NCBI RefSeq assembly: GCF_014634745.1
Contig: NZ_BMBP01000007.1
Location: 1-64,000, forward strand
Direction of reading: 5' to 3'
Length of the DNA stretch: 64,000 nucleotides
DNA from: Leuconostoc pseudomesenteroides KCTC 3652
GTDB taxonomy: Bacteria > Bacillota > Bacilli > Lactobacillales > Lactobacillaceae
The position numbers and the translations under genes are program-made. Each line of letters opens with the position of its first letter. Position 1 is the stretch's first letter. This document shows, in pieces, positions 10,188-18,845 of the stretch. The notes under the pieces were generated by a model. That model searched no databases, was not told where the DNA came from, and was given only the letters and a program-made list of their open reading frames with translations.

Positions 10188-11021
10188 TTAAGGTGTTGGA
10201 CGGCCAGTATTATCTGTTTTTGTCAACAAATACTCTTGAATTAGTGAAACAACTTCACTATTTTCCGGTAAGCTTGAATGTTGGGCATCACTGCCAGAAA
10301 CAGTGATTTGGGTATAGGCTTTAACATGTTTTTGAAAGATGTATTTTCCAGCGATGACACTTTGTACAGGCACAATACCGTCGTCTGTATAATCTTCTGT
10401 GCCGGCAATTGAGTAAACCGACAATCCTTTGGGCAAGTTTTTACTCTTGTTGATATAATCAGTTAACATCACTGTCCGACGAGCCAACGTCACTTCAGAA
10501 AAATTATAAGGCGTGCCTAACGTCATGAGCGTTGTCATGTTAAAATTGTCAGAGCTATAATAGTTTTCCAAAAATCCAGTCCAAATCAAACCGCCGTTGG
10601 AATGCCCGATTGCTTGAAAATTTCTAAAATGATAACGTTCTTGCAAATCGGTCATGGCTGTGTTTAGCCAACGATATTGTTTTTTGATATTATCATATCC
10701 ATCTCGATTGTTTTGAAAACCAATGACGATAAATGGTTGTTCATCATTAGCTCTAATATGCCCTGAGTATACTAATTTGCCATCAGTATTGACTTGGACC
10801 TTTAAAATGCTGTGCGTTGATTTAGGATTATTTAATTTACTTAGTAAATTATCAAACCGATTAATTGTGGCGCTAGATCCGGGAATAAAAATAATCGGTG
10901 CCATTCGAGAGTTTTGAATTTTTGCTTGATTATTATTAGTATGTGTTACCCAATCGTGACCAAAAAAACCAATGATAGCCATGAGTAACAAACTTAATAT
11001 GATAATTACTTTATTTCTCAT
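10188..11021 (-). CDS. Membrane-anchored or secreted alpha/beta hydrolase (DUF915 family)
   Basis: A 277-residue protein with an N-terminal hydrophobic segment (about residues 4-22, signal peptide or anchor) and an extracellular alpha/beta-hydrolase domain. It shows PIIFIPGSSAT near residue 42 and the nucleophile elbow GHSNGG (Ser about residue 140). The family contains lipase/esterase-like enzymes of unknown natural substrate. GAGGTCAGCT before ATG is a good ribosome site. The start overlaps the end of the upstream EIIC-like gene by 11 bp, so the two are coupled. Confidence 0.85.
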   Translation of the reverse strand: MRNKVIIILSLLLMAIIGFFGHDWVTHTNNNQAKIQNSRMAPIIFIPGSSATINRFDNLLSKLNNPKSTHSILKVQVNTDGKLVYSGHIRANDEQPFIVIGFQNNRDGYDNIKKQYRWLNTAMTDLQERYHFRNFQAIGHSNGGLIWTGFLENYYSSDNFNMTTLMTLGTPYNFSEVTLARRTVMLTDYINKSKNLPKGLSVYSIAGTEDYTDDGIVPVQSVIAGKYIFQKHVKAYTQITVSGSDAQHSSLPENSEVVSLIQEYLLTKTDNTGRPTP

Positions 11022-12219
11022 AGCTGACCTCGGATGTTTCTATGACAATAAATGGTCTGTAAATAACAACGGATAGTGCAAAAATGATAACGACAATTAG
11101 CAATGACCAACTGTCATTACTCCCCAAGAAAGAAACGAGTGTGCTTGGTGTCGTGTTGGGTGTTGAAAGTGTTGCTGGCTTAATGAGATGGGTCACAATA
11201 GCGGTATAACCGATTAATGTGCCAAGTAGGCTTGTCAAAATCATGGGGACAAGCATTAACGGTCGTAAAAATATTGGTAAGCCAAAGTATAACAGCTGAT
11301 TACTATTGAATAAGCTAGGTAGGAGTGACAGCATACCTAAATGCTGTTGCTTTTTTCTAATGGAGAATAGGAGAATAAAGCTGATTGCTAATGTGCTGCC
11401 AACACCACCAAATAAAGAAAAAGCTGTGTAGACACTATAAAGGTTAGTTGGATAAGGCAGTGTAGCATTTGTGTTTGTCAAAATTGTATCTAAATTTTTA
11501 ATGACAGCATTAATAGTGCTGGGATTATTAATTAATTCACGCGGCAAACCAATTCCTAGCCACCACAGTAGTGGCGCCACTACGCTAATAATCACCAGAC
11601 CAATGAAGGTTGTAAAAAAATTGTTAGATAACAAGGTATTCAATGCAGATCGAACCACGCTGCGTTGAATAGCAAAATGTAAAGCAACATCAATTAGTAA
11701 AATCAGGGCAGCCCAAATCAAAAATCTGACAGCAAACGGTTGCGGATTATCACCGCTGACAAATTTTTGATAAAAATAGAAACTTTCACAACTAATGAAA
11801 GACAGCAGAATGACTAACAAATACTGTGAAGTATCATAAGTTGGTGTTTGGCCTTTACCTAAAAATAAAAAATAAGTGCCTAAAAAATTAGTGAGGGTGG
11901 GTAAGGTCGTTTGCGTTACTTTCCGAACCGACAAATAGCGTTTGGTAAAAGTTGCTGATAGAATCATCAGAACAAATACTTCTAACAAGGAGAGCATTTC
12001 TTGTAATTGGAAAATAGCAGGTATTCTTAATCGCCAATCAAATAGTGTTACGAACAACGCATTTGGTGACAAGATGAGCTGCGAGATAAGTCGTGCGTAG
12101 ACACAAACTGCCAGAAGAGGGAGTGTCTGTTTCATGGCGAAGAGCGTGGTACTAATCATCCTATTTTTAAGGACGAAGTTATCTAGTTTCGTAGTGATAT
12201 CGATTGTTTTTTTTATCAT
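11011..12219 (-). CDS. Degenerate PTS EIIC-like membrane protein (cellobiose/lactose family)
   Basis: A 402-residue polytopic protein resembling the EIIC porter domain of the chitobiose/cellobiose family. The family's LWxxGIHG segment reads LLWWLGIGLP, and the NEP motif reads FNSNQLLYFGLP. The sugar-binding His and Glu (His250 and Glu334 in ChbC) are therefore both replaced, by Gly and Gln. No EIIA or EIIB gene is nearby. The start is ATG 12219 (GGAG just upstream) rather than the in-frame GTG 12240, which lacks a ribosome site. It is coupled to the DUF915 hydrolase. A non-PTS role is inferred. Confidence 0.75.
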   Translation of the reverse strand: MIKKTIDITTKLDNFVLKNRMISTTLFAMKQTLPLLAVCVYARLISQLILSPNALFVTLFDWRLRIPAIFQLQEMLSLLEVFVLMILSATFTKRYLSVRKVTQTTLPTLTNFLGTYFLFLGKGQTPTYDTSQYLLVILLSFISCESFYFYQKFVSGDNPQPFAVRFLIWAALILLIDVALHFAIQRSVVRSALNTLLSNNFFTTFIGLVIISVVAPLLWWLGIGLPRELINNPSTINAVIKNLDTILTNTNATLPYPTNLYSVYTAFSLFGGVGSTLAISFILLFSIRKKQQHLGMLSLLPSLFNSNQLLYFGLPIFLRPLMLVPMILTSLLGTLIGYTAIVTHLIKPATLSTPNTTPSTLVSFLGSNDSWSLLIVVIIFALSVVIYRPFIVIETSEVSYEK

Positions 12220-12244
12220 GTTGCTCCAGTATTGAAACACAATA

Positions 12245-12273
12245 TTAACATTTTGAAATATATGTGTTATAAT
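12245..12273 (+). promoter_or_regulatory. Promoter of the dlt operon
   Basis: TTAACA (12245-12250), 17-bp spacer, perfect TATAAT (12268-12273). It leaves a leader of about 70 nt before dltX and lies in the divergent region shared with the EIIC-like gene. Confidence 0.8.
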
Positions 12274-12352
12274 TAGTTCTATTATGTCGTTGTAACTGTA
12301 TTTTTTTGTTACTTCGATTATACATTAATCCATTCAGATGGGGGTATTTTGA

Positions 12353-12493
12353 ATGATAAAACAGTTCTTTCAGCGTCCAATAGTTAATTTCATTGGTCGT
12401 ACACTCTTTTATTTCATCATCATTTTGGTATTATTATACCTTTATGGTTATTCAGGTGTTGGTGAGGGGCACTTTATCTATAACGAGTTTTAA
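12353..12493 (+). CDS. dltX: DltX, small membrane protein of the D-alanylation operon
   Basis: A 46-residue peptide with one transmembrane helix (about residues 18-33) and the diagnostic C-terminus FIYNEF. DltX is the short first gene of most Firmicute dlt operons. Its C-terminal motif is proposed to interact with DltB and act in passing D-alanine across the membrane. A GGGGG stretch lies about 8 bases before ATG 12353. dltA follows 14 bp later. Confidence 0.92.
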   Translation: MIKQFFQRPIVNFIGRTLFYFIIILVLLYLYGYSGVGEGHFIYNEF

Positions 12494-12507
12494 ATGGGGG
12501 AATTAAC

Positions 12508-14037
12508 ATGATTAGTAACGTGATTAATCAAATTGATGCAATTGCGCAAAACACCGGTGACTTGATTGCATACGATGAATTAGGACGTACACACACATAT
12601 GCGCAGCTAAAGTCAGGATCAGACAGTCTGGCGGCTCATATTGATAGCCTTAATTTACCAACTGGAGCGCCAATTATGGTTTATGGCGGGCAACAGTTTG
12701 AGATGATTGCTAGCTTTTTAGGTAGTACCAAGTCAGGACACGCTTATATTCCAGTTGACAAGAGTTCTGCTGATGAGCGTCTAACCGACATATTAGAGAT
12801 TGGCAAGCCAGCGCTTGTGATTGCTGTTGATGAGTTGCCGATTGAGATTACTTCAGTGCCGGTGATTGATCCAAAAGCACTTACCAGTATTTTTGACAAT
12901 GAAACGTCTTATCAAATAACACATCCAGTTGAGGGTGACGATAATTTCTATATCATATTCACATCTGGTACAACAGGTAAACCGAAGGGCGTTCAGATCT
13001 CACATCGTAACCTAATTAGTTTTGCAGATTGGATGTTGAGCGATGACTTCAATTGGCCAGAAAAAAGCCAAGTTTTGTCACAGCCACCTTACTCATTTGA
13101 CCTATCTGTTATGGATTGGGCACCAGCACTATTGTCTAGCAGCACACTAAAAGCGCTGCCAAAAGAAACGGCAGATGATTTCAAAACATTATTTGGAACA
13201 TTGCCTAAATTGGACCTCAATATTTGGGTTTCGACACCATAGTTTGCTGATGTCGCTTTGCTGGATCCTAATTTTACTCAAGAAAATTTGCCACAGTTGA
13301 CGCATTTTCTTTTCTGTGGTGAAGTGCTGACGAGTACAACTGCTCAAAAGTTACTATCACGATTTCCAAATGCAACAGTATATAACACCTATGGTCCAAC
13401 AGAAGCGACGGTAGCGGTTTCTGGTTTGCCAATTACCGAAGCGGTTATTGCAACTAACGACAAGATGCCAATCGGCTACGTCAAATCAGATACAACAATC
13501 AAAATTCAGGATCCCGATGGGCAAGACGTGCCAGCCGGAGAAACTGGCGAAATTGTAATTTGTGGACCTTCTGTTTCAAAGGGATACCTTAATAATCCTG
13601 AAAAAACGGCACAAGCTTTTAAACAAATTGATGGACATCAGGCTTATAAAACTGGTGATTTGGCAACCATGGATTCTTCTGGATTGTTGCATTATCGTGG
13701 TAGAAGTGATTTTCAAATAAAGTTGCATGGTTTCAGAATTGAACTAGAAGAGGTTGCACAACAGTTGCAACAGAGTCACTTTGTGGCACAAGCAGCAGCA
13801 GTACCACGCTATGATGACGAAGGAAAAGTGAAACAATTGCTAGCCGTCATTGTTGCTAGCGACAACTCATTTGAAAAGCCTATGCAATTAACCAATGCCA
13901 TTAAAGACGAATTGAAAGACATTATGATGCCTTATATGGTACCTGGTCGTTTTATCTATCGAGAAGCGATGCCGCTCACACCCAACGGCAAAATTGATTT
14001 AAAAGGATTGATTGCTGAGGTGAATGGGGATGCTTAA
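12508..14037 (+). pseudogene. dltA: D-alanine--D-alanyl carrier protein ligase, interrupted by an in-frame TAG
   Basis: Adenylation-domain enzyme that activates D-Ala with ATP and loads it onto DltC. The reading frame is continuous apart from TAG at 13240-13242 (codon 245), inside NIWVSTP-*-FADVALLDPNF. The family has Ser at this place, so one C-to-A change (TCG to TAG) explains the stop. The N-terminal part keeps the ATP motif YIIFTSGTTGKPKG. The downstream part keeps YNTYGPTEATV, the YKTGDL motif and the C-terminal catalytic Lys region (TPNGKIDLKGL). No ribosome site lies near the downstream TTG 13258. Intact length would be about 509 codons, the normal size. It is either a recent nonsense mutation or a sequencing error. 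Readthrough is possible. Confidence 0.9.
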
Positions 14038-15244
14038 TTTACAACCTTATGCTGATCCAAAATATTTTATTATTTTGTTACTGGCATTATTGCCCTTGGC
14101 TATCGGCTTGTACTTTGGCAAGCGTTTTGCCTGGTATGAAGTAATAGTCTCAGTTGTCTTTATCTTTTTGATGTTTGATGGGCATAAGTATCATGAAGGA
14201 TTCGCCTTAATTGGTTATATGATCTGGCAATGGTTACTAGTCTGGGCTTATACGATATATCGTAAAAAAGCTAACAATAGCTGGGTATTTTATGGCGCAA
14301 CAGTCTTGGCGATTGTGCCACTGGCACTCGTAAAAATTGCTCCTGCTGCACATTGGACACATGTTACGACGCTGCTTGGTTTTATGGGAATTTCATATTT
14401 AACTTTCCGATCAGTTGCCATGATTATGGAAACGCGAGATGGGACTATTAAAGCGTTTAACCCTTGGCTGTTCCTGCGCTTCATGCTTTTCTTACCAACA
14501 ATATCATCCGGACCGATTGATCGATATCGTCGTTTTGTGAAAGATATTGAAAGTGTACCGGCGCGAGAAAAATACTTAGACATGCTTGGAAAAGCTGTTC
14601 ACTTTTTCTTTCTTGGATTTTTGTACAAATTTGTTTTATCTTACATTTTTGGCACCTTGCTTCTGCCAAGAGTTGAACATATGGCAATGCTATCGGCGCA
14701 TGCTAATGGTGGATGGTCTTGGTGGCTAATTGGTGTCATGTATGCGTATGGATTTGATTTGTTCTTTGACTTTGCTGGATACTCATTGTTTGCAGTTGCA
14801 ACTGGTTATGTCATGGGTATAGAAGTGCCAATGAACTTTAATTTGCCATTCTTGTCCAAAAACTTGAAAGAATTTTGGAATCGTTGGCACATGACACTAT
14901 CATTTTGGTTCCGTGATTTTGTTTTCATGAGGTTGGTCTTCATGATGATGAAAAACAAATGGTTCAAGAGTCGAATTACGACTTCTAACGTGGCTTATAT
15001 AGCCAATATGTTGTTAATGGGCTTCTGGCACGGATTAACTTGGTATTATATCGCCTATGGTTTATTCCATGGTGTTGGCCTAGTGGTCAACGATGCATGG
15101 TTGCGATATAAGAAAAAGCATCATGTACCGCATAATAAGTTTACAGAAGCGTTCGCCATTGTCTTGACGTTCCACGTCGTGATGATTAGTTTCTTACTCT
15201 TTAGTGGTTTTTTGGATACCTTATGGTTCCATCATCATCATTAA
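14030..15244 (+). CDS. dltB: D-alanyl transfer protein DltB (MBOAT family)
   Basis: A 404-residue membrane-bound O-acyltransferase that moves D-Ala from DltC to the outer face. Multiple membrane helices and the MBOAT core FWNRWHMTLSFWFRDFVF plus MGFWHGLTWYYIAYG, whose His is the catalytic residue, are intact. ATG 14030 (MLNLQPYADP) is preferred. ATG 14024, two codons earlier, lies too close to GAGGTG. The gene overlaps the end of dltA by 8 bp, so premature termination in dltA could reduce its translation. Confidence 0.93.
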   Translation: MLNLQPYADPKYFIILLLALLPLAIGLYFGKRFAWYEVIVSVVFIFLMFDGHKYHEGFALIGYMIWQWLLVWAYTIYRKKANNSWVFYGATVLAIVPLALVKIAPAAHWTHVTTLLGFMGISYLTFRSVAMIMETRDGTIKAFNPWLFLRFMLFLPTISSGPIDRYRRFVKDIESVPAREKYLDMLGKAVHFFFLGFLYKFVLSYIFGTLLLPRVEHMAMLSAHANGGWSWWLIGVMYAYGFDLFFDFAGYSLFAVATGYVMGIEVPMNFNLPFLSKNLKEFWNRWHMTLSFWFRDFVFMRLVFMMMKNKWFKSRITTSNVAYIANMLLMGFWHGLTWYYIAYGLFHGVGLVVNDAWLRYKKKHHVPHNKFTEAFAIVLTFHVVMISFLLFSGFLDTLWFHHHH

Positions 15245-15281
15245 TCGTTAGTAGTACAATATAACTTACAGGAGAAATAAC

Positions 15282-15518
15282 ATGGATGTAAAAACAGAAG
15301 TAGTAGAAATTTTAAACACTATTATTGGTGAAGACATTTCAGATCAAATGGACGACGATTTTTTTGAAAGTGGATTGCTCGATTCAATGGCAACTGTTGA
15401 ATTGCTACTTGATTTAGAAACCAAGTTCGACATTCAAGCACCAGTTTCAGAATTTGATCGCAATGATTGGAACACGCCTAATAAGGTGATTGCTAAAGTT
15501 GAATCTTTGATGGGTTAA
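15282..15518 (+). CDS. dltC: D-alanyl carrier protein
   Basis: A 78-residue acyl-carrier-like protein. Ser35 in LLDSMATVEL is the phosphopantetheine attachment site, preceded by the acidic FFESGLLD. It carries D-Ala as a thioester between DltA and DltB. GGAG lies eight bases upstream of ATG. The holo-synthase gene acpS lies three genes downstream. Confidence 0.96.
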   Translation: MDVKTEVVEILNTIIGEDISDQMDDDFFESGLLDSMATVELLLDLETKFDIQAPVSEFDRNDWNTPNKVIAKVESLMG

Positions 15519-15522
15519 TACG

Positions 15523-16809
15523 ATGAATAAAAAGCGGGGGCTGTGGTGGATTTTTGGTCCGGTAATTTTGGCATTTGTCATGGTTACTGTACTGTTATTA
15601 GTACCATTTTCATTAAGTCAAATCTCAAATAAAGATATTCAAGAGGCGTCGGTTTCATTCTCAAAAAATGTGTTTAAAGGTGAAACAGTTAAAATGCAAG
15701 CATTTAATGATCCGGATACGCACTATGTGCCATTCTTTGGATCAAGTGAATTATTGCGATTAGATACGATGCATCCTAGCATGTTAGCAGAGAAGTATGA
15801 TCGTAATTATCGACCATTTTTACTTGGACAGGCAGGAACTGAGTCATTGGCGCATTATTTGGGGATGCAGGAAATGACGCCAGCATTGCATAAAAAGCAG
15901 GCAGTTTTTGTTATTTCGCAACAATGGTTCACTAAGCGGGATACAAAATGGGCATTTCCAGAATTTTACTCACCTTTGCAAACCGTGAACTGGTTGCGTA
16001 ATATTACTAAAATCACACCAACTGATCGGTTCATTGCGCGCCGATTGTTACAGCAAAAGCAAGTGTGCGATAGTGATTTTTATGCTAACCTAATCACTAA
16101 AATTAAGAATAATCAACCACTATCTGAAACTGATCAGAATATGTTGATTATTCGTAATCGTATGTTGGTTCGTGAAGATCAATTGTTCTCAAATATAACG
16201 CTAACGAATAACTGGAACAAAAAAGTTAAGCCGGCGTTAAAAAGATTACCAAATGCTGATAATCAAAGTCTTTTGATTAAACAGGCGGATAAGTTTGCTA
16301 AAAAGCAAACAAGCAATAATCCGTTTGGCATTAAAAATAGTTTCTTTAAACAACGTGTTAAGCCGCGATTGAAGCGCTTAGCACAATCACAGACAAACTT
16401 TGATTACCGCCAGTCGGAAGAATATGGTGATTTTCAAGCAGTTTTACAAGAATTTGCTAAGGAACATACAGATGTGTTGTTTATTATTCAACCTGTGAAC
16501 CAAAAATGGTCAAAATATACAGGGTTGAATACTGAGATGTACTATCAAAGTGTTAACAAAGTTAAAAAGCAATTGAAGTCGCAAGGATTCAATAATATTG
16601 CTGACTTTTCACACGATGGTGGGAAAAAGTATTTCATGCAGGATACTATTCATATGGGCTGGCGTGGTTGGCTGGCAACCGATCAGGCTCTCAAACCTTT
16701 TTTTGCGAAAGGGTATCAAGCACCTAAATACAAAATTAACAATAATTATTTATCAGAAAAATGGCAAAATTTAATGCCAACGACTAATAATTTAGCTAAT
16801 TTTAAATAA
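15523..16809 (+). CDS. dltD: D-alanyl-lipoteichoic acid biosynthesis protein DltD
   Basis: A 428-residue protein with one N-terminal membrane helix (about residues 9-29) and an extracellular SGNH-like esterase/transferase domain: FFGSSELLRLD (nucleophile Ser) near residue 73 and DTIHMGWRGW (Asp/His pair) near residue 375. It transfers D-Ala from DltB to lipoteichoic acid. It starts 4 bp after dltC and appears full length, in contrast to the broken dltA. Confidence 0.94.
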   Translation: MNKKRGLWWIFGPVILAFVMVTVLLLVPFSLSQISNKDIQEASVSFSKNVFKGETVKMQAFNDPDTHYVPFFGSSELLRLDTMHPSMLAEKYDRNYRPFLLGQAGTESLAHYLGMQEMTPALHKKQAVFVISQQWFTKRDTKWAFPEFYSPLQTVNWLRNITKITPTDRFIARRLLQQKQVCDSDFYANLITKIKNNQPLSETDQNMLIIRNRMLVREDQLFSNITLTNNWNKKVKPALKRLPNADNQSLLIKQADKFAKKQTSNNPFGIKNSFFKQRVKPRLKRLAQSQTNFDYRQSEEYGDFQAVLQEFAKEHTDVLFIIQPVNQKWSKYTGLNTEMYYQSVNKVKKQLKSQGFNNIADFSHDGGKKYFMQDTIHMGWRGWLATDQALKPFFAKGYQAPKYKINNNYLSEKWQNLMPTTNNLANFK

Positions 16810-16822
16810 AACAGGAATGTAG

Positions 16823-16866
16823 AAGGTTAAGTGAGACAAATTAGTATTGTCATTGCTTAACCTTTT
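16823..16866 (+). terminator. Weak terminator after dltD overlapping the acpS promoter
   Basis: Inverted repeat AAGGTTAAG (16823-16831) / CTTAACCTT (16856-16864) followed by a short T stretch. The 3' arm lies inside the spacer of the acpS promoter. Confidence 0.55.
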
Positions 16867-16874
16867 GCTACAAT
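16847..16874 (+). promoter_or_regulatory. acpS promoter predicting a leaderless mRNA
   Basis: TTGTCA (16847-16852), 16-bp spacer, TACAAT (16869-16874). Only six bases separate the -10 from ATG 16881, so transcription should begin at or next to the start codon. No ribosome site is present. Confidence 0.65.
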
Positions 16875-16880
16875 AGAGAC

Positions 16881-17291
16881 ATGATAATAGGAATTGGGAA
16901 CGATACGGAATCAATTAGTCGCGTGAGACAAATTGTTGACCGACAATCAAACTTCATGCTGTCAATATTGACACCGGCAGAGCAAGAAGCGGCTAAACAG
17001 CGAAATGGTAAACATTTTGCTGAATTTGTTGCGGGCAGATTTTCCGCTAAAGAAGCGTTCTCAAAAGCTACTGGTTATGGCATTGGTGAAAAAGTTCATT
17101 GGCAGGATATTGAAATTCTAAATGAAACTAATGGACGACCAGTTATGACTGTTAAAAATTTTCCGTACCATACTTATGTTGCCATCACCCATAGTGGCGA
17201 TCAAGTTAACACAATTGTTATTATTGAGCGTTTGACAATTTGGGAAAAAATAAGTGTAAGGTTATTGCCAAAAAGGGGTGTTCTCTCATGA
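16881..17291 (+). CDS. acpS: Holo-[acyl-carrier-protein] synthase
   Basis: A 136-residue phosphopantetheinyl transferase that activates ACP and DltC. The motifs IGIGNDTESISRV (N-terminus, metal-binding Asp) and FVAGRFSAKEAFSKA (about residues 49-63) are canonical, and VAITHSGD closes the domain. About 15 extra C-terminal residues overlap the region before alr. The stop overlaps the alr start (ATGA). It makes functional sense beside dltC. Confidence 0.94.
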   Translation: MIIGIGNDTESISRVRQIVDRQSNFMLSILTPAEQEAAKQRNGKHFAEFVAGRFSAKEAFSKATGYGIGEKVHWQDIEILNETNGRPVMTVKNFPYHTYVAITHSGDQVNTIVIIERLTIWEKISVRLLPKRGVLS

Positions 17292-18409
17292 CAAATGATG
17301 AGATTTTAAATTTGAGACCAACATGGCTTGAGATTGATTTGAAGGCCATACAAGAAAATGCAAAAAAAGTTATGAGTTATGCCGGGGCAAAACGTTTAAT
17401 TGCAGTGGTAAAGGCTAATGCATACGGGCATGGCATGGCGGCTGTTGCTCAAGCATTATTAGAGATTGGTGTGACGGACTTTGCTGTTGCAACAGTGGGT
17501 GAAGGTGTTGCATTACGCGAAAAACTGTCACAGGAAAATGTGACCATCACATTATTGGGTGTTCAAGATGTTAAGCAGACACCTATCATGGTTAAATATA
17601 GGCTGGCTCCTGCTGTGGGGACGACTGCTTGGTTAGAAGAGGCAATGAGCCAAATTACAAGTGGGCAACAGTTAAATGTTCAATTAGCGGTTGACACTGG
17701 TATGGGAAGAATGGGCGCACATTCTGAAGCAGCGGTTAAATCGCTCTATGATGTGATTAAATCTTCTGAACAGCTTGTTTTGTCAGGGGTATTCACGCAT
17801 TTTGCAACCGCAGATGACAATAACGAGACCTATTATAAAAAACAAGTGGATAGCTTTTATCAATGGGTACAGGCGGCTAATATTCCCGCGGATTACTGGC
17901 ATTTAGCTAATTCAGGTTCAGCAATTTGGCATCACAATGAAATTGATACTAATACTATTCGCGTCGGATCAGTTTTATATGGCTATAATCCAGGAACACC
18001 TGATTTGCCAATGCCTTTTGAGTTATCATCTGTTCTCTCACTAAAGTCTAAAATTGGTTCTGTACACCGCCTAGAAACAGGTGAATCTGTCAGTTATGGT
18101 GCAACATATACTGCAGAAATGCCACAATGGGTGGCCACACTACCAATCGGTTATGCCGATGGTTATTTACGCCGCATGTCGGGGATGAAAGTATTAGTTG
18201 ATGGGCATATCGAGCATGTGATTGGACGTGTCACTATGGACCAAATTGTGATAACATTAAATAAAATGTATCCTGTTGGCACGGTAGTTACATTGATTGG
18301 TCAAGATGGTGAGCAGAAAATTACGTTAGAAGATGTTGCAAACTATGCAAAGTCTATCCCACATGAAATTTTAACAACGTTAGGGCCAAGGTTGCCCCGA
18401 CACTACTAA
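17288..18409 (+). CDS. alr: Alanine racemase
   Basis: A 373-residue PLP enzyme interconverting L- and D-alanine for peptidoglycan and the dlt pathway. Lys42 in AVVKANAYGHG binds PLP. The catalytic Tyr lies in SVSYGATYTAEMPQW (about residue 269). ATG 17288 is chosen because it follows AAAGGGGTG at proper distance. The upstream ATG 17240 would add 16 residues without a good ribosome site. ATGA overlap with acpS. Confidence 0.96.
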   Translation: MTNDEILNLRPTWLEIDLKAIQENAKKVMSYAGAKRLIAVVKANAYGHGMAAVAQALLEIGVTDFAVATVGEGVALREKLSQENVTITLLGVQDVKQTPIMVKYRLAPAVGTTAWLEEAMSQITSGQQLNVQLAVDTGMGRMGAHSEAAVKSLYDVIKSSEQLVLSGVFTHFATADDNNETYYKKQVDSFYQWVQAANIPADYWHLANSGSAIWHHNEIDTNTIRVGSVLYGYNPGTPDLPMPFELSSVLSLKSKIGSVHRLETGESVSYGATYTAEMPQWVATLPIGYADGYLRRMSGMKVLVDGHIEHVIGRVTMDQIVITLNKMYPVGTVVTLIGQDGEQKITLEDVANYAKSIPHEILTTLGPRLPRHY

Positions 18410-18452
18410 AACAAAGCGCCAACTGGCGTGTACATATTAAAGCGAGAATATT

Positions 18453-18818
18453 ATGACAATAGAACAACAAACAGTAATGCGTGGCGATGTTTTTTACGCC
18501 GATCTCAAACAGGGGCTTGGTTCTGAGCAAGCTGGTGTCCGACCTGTGTTAATCATTCAAAATGATGTTGGTAATGCTAATTCACCAACAACAATTATAG
18601 CGGCGATTACCTCACAGATTACGAAGCCAAAGTTACCAACGCATGTTTTACTTCCTGCACATTTAGGTGGGATGAAAAAAGATTCTGTCATTTTAGCGGA
18701 ACAAGTTAGAACAATTGATAAACGCCGACTACGAGATAAAATTGCTCATATTCAGGCTAACTCTAAGGAAATGCAACAAGTTGCGCATGCTCTACGCATT
18801 AGCGTTGGGTTAAAATAA
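18453..18818 (+). CDS. MazF/PemK-family endoribonuclease toxin, no antitoxin gene adjacent
   Basis: A 121-residue mRNA interferase-like protein. It carries RGDVFYADL then GSEQAGVRPVLIIQNDVGN, typical of the EndoA/NdoA group. In Bacillus the order is alr-ndoAI-ndoA. Here only 43 bp lie between alr and the toxin, so the antitoxin gene is missing. The positively charged DKRRLRDKIA helix is conserved. An alternative start at 18477 (MRGDVFYADL) is possible, and neither start has a strong ribosome site. Confidence 0.9.
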   Translation: MTIEQQTVMRGDVFYADLKQGLGSEQAGVRPVLIIQNDVGNANSPTTIIAAITSQITKPKLPTHVLLPAHLGGMKKDSVILAEQVRTIDKRRLRDKIAHIQANSKEMQQVAHALRISVGLK

Positions 18819-18845
18819 AAAACCGATTGATTTTATCGGTTTTTT
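18817..18845. terminator. Bidirectional terminator between mazF and tetR-family gene
   Basis: Stem AAAAACCGAT / ATCGGTTTTT around a short loop. A-run and T-run serve both directions. Confidence 0.9.

Noticed and set aside
13240-13242. TAG in dltA as a recoded codon (pyrrolysine or selenocysteine)
   Set aside because: UAG would mean pyrrolysine, not known in this group, and the conserved residue is Ser. No recoding structure is seen. A nonsense mutation or sequencing error is simpler.
13258-14037. Downstream half of dltA as an independent gene starting at TTG 13258
   Set aside because: No ribosome site lies near that TTG, and the sequence is simply the continuation of the DltA frame.
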